From Strongylocentrotus droebachiensis (lineage: Eukaryota; Echinodermata; Echinoidea; Camarodonta; Strongylocentrotidae): a DNA stretch of 64,000 bases. The stretch lies in assembly GCA_035222895.1 (NCBI GenBank), contig JAVYIG010009924.1, forward strand, positions 1 through 64,000, given 5' to 3'. A model generated the notes under the pieces. The model searched no databases, was not told the DNA's origin, and was given only the letters and a program-made list of their open reading frames with translations. Numbering within the stretch: position 1 is the stretch's first letter; every line of letters starts with the position of its first letter. The translations under genes and the position numbers were made by a program. Positions 59,753-64,000 of the stretch are shown piece after piece.

Positions 59753-60588
59753 AAATTTGAATTTCAATCTGGTTTTCGACATGATTATTCGCCTGAAACA
59801 TGTCTAATTTATTTGAATGATTATTTGAGGACAGAAACTTCCAAAGGGCGCTTTGTTGGTATGGTGCTCCTTGATCTGCAAAAAGCTTTTGATACAGGTA
59901 ATCATTAGAAGTTACAACTAATGGGTTTCAATAAGGCAAGTTTAGAGTGGTTCATGTCCTACTTGTCTAATCGACACCAATTAGTGGCCATTCATGATAT
60001 TCGTTCCAAACTGATGCTAATAACATGCGGCGTTCCTCAGCATTTTAGGCTCAATTCTATTTTCAAGTTATATAAATGAGTGTGTATTTGTATCAAAGAC
60101 TGTAAACTATTATTATACGCAGATGACAGCGTACTACTCTATTCAAACCCTGATCCTAAATATATTGAGGAAAAGCTCAGTAAACAACTTTCTACGTGTG
60201 TCGATTGGATGACTGATAATAAGCTTTCTTTACACTTGGGAAAATATTTTTTTTGTTTTGTTCTAAAAGTAGTTTTAAAAAGTCATTTGATTTCAAAGTG
60301 ACACACAATAACCAAGTAATCAAGGGAAAAGAATCTGTGAAGGATTTAGGCATTGAGTTGACTAGCGCTATTTCATTTTCATCTTTAGTATAGAATCAGT
60401 TTAAAAAAAAAATTCTCGTCTGAAATTTCTGTACAGATATCAAAGTTAAGGATTTAAAAGCAAGACGTATACTCTGTTTATTTGACTATATATGCAACCC
60501 TGCATGGTATAGTAACATAAACAAGTCAGATCAAAAGAGGTTGAAGATTATACAGAACAAAATGCTGAGATTCATCAACTGTTCTGGT

Positions 60589-62378
60589 CAGAGGCGGCGG
60601 AGCCGGGGGGGGGGGGGGGGGCAGGGGGGGGGGGGGCACAGTGCCCCCTCCACTTTTTCAAGTACCCCAAAAGTGCCCCTTTTCCCATAGGGAAAGTGCC
60701 CCTTTAACTTTGTAAGAAGCGCCCCTTTTTACATTAAAAGTGCCCCTATTACTTTGATAAGTGCCCCTATTAATTTTGTAAAGTGCCCCCTCCCCCTTCC
60801 ACCTCTGATATGTGCCCCTTTTATTTTGACACGTACCTCTTTTCCATGACAAGTTCCCAGTTTCCTTTGCAATAAGTGTCTATTTTCCATTCTCATAAGT
60901 GCCTTTTTTAATCTCTAGTAGGCGCCCCTTTTCACTTTTGTTAAGCGCCTCCTTCACCTCTGATAATTGCCCTACTCAAATCTTAGAGGTGCCCCTTTTA
61001 CTTTGACAATTGCCCATTTTCCTTTGTAAGAAGTGCCCCTTTCCCTTTTAAGAACTACCTCTTTTTAACTCGGATAGGCACACCTTATATTTTCATATGT
61101 GCCCCCTTTCCTTTTTAATAAGTGCTCATTTTCCTTATGATAAGTGCCCCCATGTAACAAAGAGCCCTTCGCCTTTTCATAAATGCCCCTTTTCACCTAT
61201 GAAAATAGTCCTTTTTCATTCTCTTACTAGTGCCCCTTTTCATGTCTGGTAAATGACCCTATTCAATTCTGAGAGATACTCGTTTTATTTTGACAAGTGC
61301 CCCCTTTTCCTCCTGATAAGTGCTCTTTTCATCTCTAATAACACCCCCTTTTATTTTGACACGTGCCCCTTTTCCTTCCTAATAAATGCTCTTTTTCCTT
61401 CATAATATCCGCTTTTCATTAAAAGCCCCCTTTCAACTCCAATATATTGCCCCTATCAAAATCTGATCGGTGCTCCTTTTCTTCCAACAAATGCACATTT
61501 CCCTTTATTATTAGTGCCCCTTTTTCATTCTCATAAGTGCCTCTTTCATATATGGTGTGTGCCCCTTTTCAGATGCGATAAGTGCCCCTTTTCACCTCTG
61601 ATAAAGTTAACCTTTTTAACAATGATACGTGCCCCTTTTCCTTTCTTACGAGGAACCTATCCCTTTTTCAGAAATGCCCCTATTAAAATATGATGGCTGC
61701 CTCTTTTCCGTCGACAAATGCCCAATTTCCATTCTCATAAGTGCCTTTTCATCCCTAGTGAGTGCCCCATTTTCACCTCTGATAATAACCCTTTGTACTT
61801 TGACACGTGCTCCTTTTATTTTCTAATAAGTGCCTTATCCCTTCGATAAGTGTCCCCTTTTCCTCTCATCATTATAAACGTGCCCCTAATTTCAAGCGAC
61901 TAAGAGCAATATCTCCCAAAGCTCGCTCGCTACGCTCGCTCACATTTATAGATGTTATACTTATGTTACTTATCACAGGTCTTTTCAGTTTTACTGTTAT
62001 GAGAATGTGCTTGTTTATAACCCGATGAGAATTGTTTCTTATCCTTTTTATAAGATGTAGTTTTCGCACTGCGACCTCACAAATATTATATTTTTCCTCG
62101 CTCGCTTTGCTCGCTCGCAAATGATTTTTTTTCGACCATCACACCCAACTGCAAGGTATGATGCTTAAGCAATATTTTATACGATGTATAAAGAGAAACA
62201 AATATTGAAATCATCCCTGATAATGTAATCAAATTATAGGGGTATATACCAATGTCTAAAAAAAAATTATATTTTCGATTTGAGATTTCCCTTTGTAGGT
62301 GCCCTTTTTTCCAGAAAGTGCCCTTTTTTGTTGGTGCCCCCCCCCCCCCCCACTTTGGAAGTTGCTCCGCCGCCTCTG
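60589..62378. mobile_element. 1,790-bp hAT-like element with GTGCCCC minisatellite, 8-bp TSD
   Basis: The ends CAGAGGCGGCGGAGC and GCTCCGCCGCCTCTG are perfect inverted repeats. The duplication GTTCTGGT lies at 60,581-60,588 and 62,379-62,386. No transposase inside. Confidence 0.92.
60655..61900 (+). repeat. Degenerate ~30-bp minisatellite (AAGTGCCCCTTTT)
   Basis: Dozens of units of the type TAAGTGCCCCTTTTCCTTTN, very divergent, fill most of the hAT-like element. CTCGCTCGCT blocks follow near 61,920-62,120. Confidence 0.9.
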
Positions 62379-62900
62379 GTTCTGGTCCAAGGACTCATGT
62401 TGGCTACAGCGAACTTTCTAAAGCTGGTTTTCTTGAAGTCGACCAAAGATCAAAACAACTCGTATTAAGAGGAAATTAAAGGAATACCATGTTGAATGAC
62501 ATGTTATATGATTGAAATTTGTATTCTTCTGCCGGTTCATACGTTTTCATTTTTTGTATATATTTGTGTGTTTGTACGTTATAGAAATTCTAGAAATTCA
62601 TCACTATTTTCCTCTTCTTTCACCTCCTCCTTCTCTTTTTCTTCTTCTCCTTCTTATTTTTCTTCTTGTACTTATTATTATCATTTCTATCATCAGTGTA
62701 ATGTTTTTATCATTATTATCTTTGATAAGTAATTCATTTTCTTATTCGTCTGTAAATATTCACTATTGTATATGTCTGTATAGGGGACCCCACTGGAAAT
62801 ATGCTCTCGAGCTTCCGTGGGTTATCCTGTTCAAGCTGATCTGTTGTTATTTGTATATTGTTGTATGTTGGAAGCTTGGCGAATAAAAATCAATCAATCT

Positions 62901-64000
62901 ATCATGCCTCATTCCCCGAGATCCGTCACTGTACGTCGTGTATGTTTACCTCATAAACATCATTTTGTAGTAGCAGAAGAAGCATTTTTCAATAAAATAA
63001 CCTATAACTTACTAATGCTTTTTCATTCATATGTATTTGTTCATGAACGTAATCATAATATAAGTTTTCAATAATTTTCCAAAAAACTCTAACCTTGTTG
63101 AATTTTACATTTTACATGATAAGTATATTACATGTAACAAAATTACGAGTTATAACCATTATGTAATTGTTGTGCATCCATACTGCTAGGGAATAAAGTG
63201 AAACTGGAAGAGAAGATTAGACTGAGAAAAGAAATATATAAAATATGATTAAAATAAACATTATGAAAGTTTAAAAATAAATTGAAATTATATAATTGAA
63301 AACAGTGAAAAAGGGTACATATGACGTGAAAAAATTGCGGTAAGAATTACATAGAACTACAGAACTTGTTGATGTTAAATTAATTCGAACGTTCAAAGTG
63401 CGAAGACCTGTGTGTGCCTATAAATGAAATTGAAATTGGTATTAAAGACCGTCACCACTACTGGGCCAGAAGGGATTATAGACCACACAGAGAGCCATTG
63501 AGGTCACTGTGACAGGTGGCTATCTCATTAACTCAGCTCTCATTTAACATAAGAAAAAGAGGATCATGGGGGACCAACAGGCACCGATTGGGGAAGTTTT
63601 CTATATAGAGGGAGCAAGTAGCTATAAGTATGGCAGTGTGCCTTTAAGGACGAAATTGAACGTCTATCCAGTTGGCGCGAAATTGAATGGCAACTTCGCA
63701 TCACTAAACTGAATGGCTTTCTCTCTAAATTGCATGAAATAAAATTTAAAAGGAATGATATAAAACGAAATTGAATGCTCAAAGAATGGAAATGAACCAT
63801 GTGAGCAAAGAGTTGACGAAAATCGTTCGAACTTGAACGCCTATTCATGAATTGGAATGCAACTCTGATGATATTGGGCGGGAAAACCTATATTAAAACG
63901 ATATTTAATTAAATAATTAATGGAAGCAATTGAAAAAAGAAAGTTACTGCAGGCACCAGTAAATTTATATTTGAATTAATTTCAAATTTTCCAGGGCCAA
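62901..64000. other. Right end of window, nothing recognised
   Basis: AT-rich sequence. Around 63,640-63,780 the word CGAAATTGAATG recurs loosely, but without a clear period. No exon, RNA gene or paired transposon ends. Confidence 0.5.

Larger units (their letters stand above)
59753..62900 (+). pseudogene. LINE reverse transcriptase with nested hAT-like element
   Basis: EFQSGFRHDYSPETCLIYLN, VLLDLQKAFDT, CGVPQ and LLYADDSVLLYSN (YADD at 60,116-60,127), then WMTDNKLSLHLGK, with several stops and frameshifts. The frame KRLKIIQNKMLRFINCSG ends at 60,588 and continues at 62,387 with PRTHVGYSELSKAG. The 3' UTR has GGGGACCCCACTGGAAATA and a tail AATCAATCAATC near 62,890, as in CR1/L2-like elements. 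Confidence 0.85.

Overview
This is eukaryotic, AT-rich, intron-bearing and transposon-dense DNA. The mix of death-domain and SRCR genes, non-LTR retrotransposon debris, tRNA-like SINEs and many hAT/MITE insertions suggests a marine invertebrate deuterostome, most likely an echinoderm such as a sea urchin. That assignment is inference; nothing in the window fixes the species.

Layout. (1) 1-17,536 is copy A and about 25,511-40,910 is copy B of one large tandem duplication. Each copy carries a complete, phase-consistent six-exon gene model (A: 1268-16,096; B: 26,343-39,451) for a 618-residue protein: a short MAEET start exon, an exon encoding a death domain, then four exons encoding a 12-TM SLC16/monocarboxylate-type MFS transporter. 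I know of no described family with a death domain fused to an MCT, so this is the main candidate novelty. The introns hold LINE fragments, hAT-like elements and foldback MITEs, some shared by both copies and some private to one. (2) 17,537-25,510 is the spacer: MITEs, a 26-bp minisatellite, an RTE-type LINE 5' fragment, a 737-bp TIR element, and a hAT-like element filled with a ~112-bp satellite. (3) 40,911-45,800 holds a broken LINE endonuclease region, a further hAT-like satellite element and the 26-bp minisatellite in the opposite orientation. (4) 45,930-59,029 is a six-exon gene for a 423-residue type I membrane protein with a signal peptide, one SRCR domain, one TM segment and a tyrosine-containing tail. 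Its introns contain a 932-bp foldback, a 1,493-bp TIR element and a 2,993-bp hAT-like element packed with a 114-bp repeat. (5) 59,236-62,900 is a LINE broken by a MITE and by a 1,790-bp hAT-like element made of a GTGCCCC minisatellite. (6) 62,900-64,000 shows nothing recognisable.

Two themes stand out. First, the duplicated death-domain transporter pair has an unchanged death domain but a transporter that, counted by eye, differs mostly by amino-acid-changing substitutions. Second, a set of hAT-like non-autonomous elements (termini CAGNGGCGGATCC or CAGGCGCGGATCC; three of them have exact 8-bp target duplications) carry unrelated tandem-repeat cores, as if the ends were shared chassis for different satellites.
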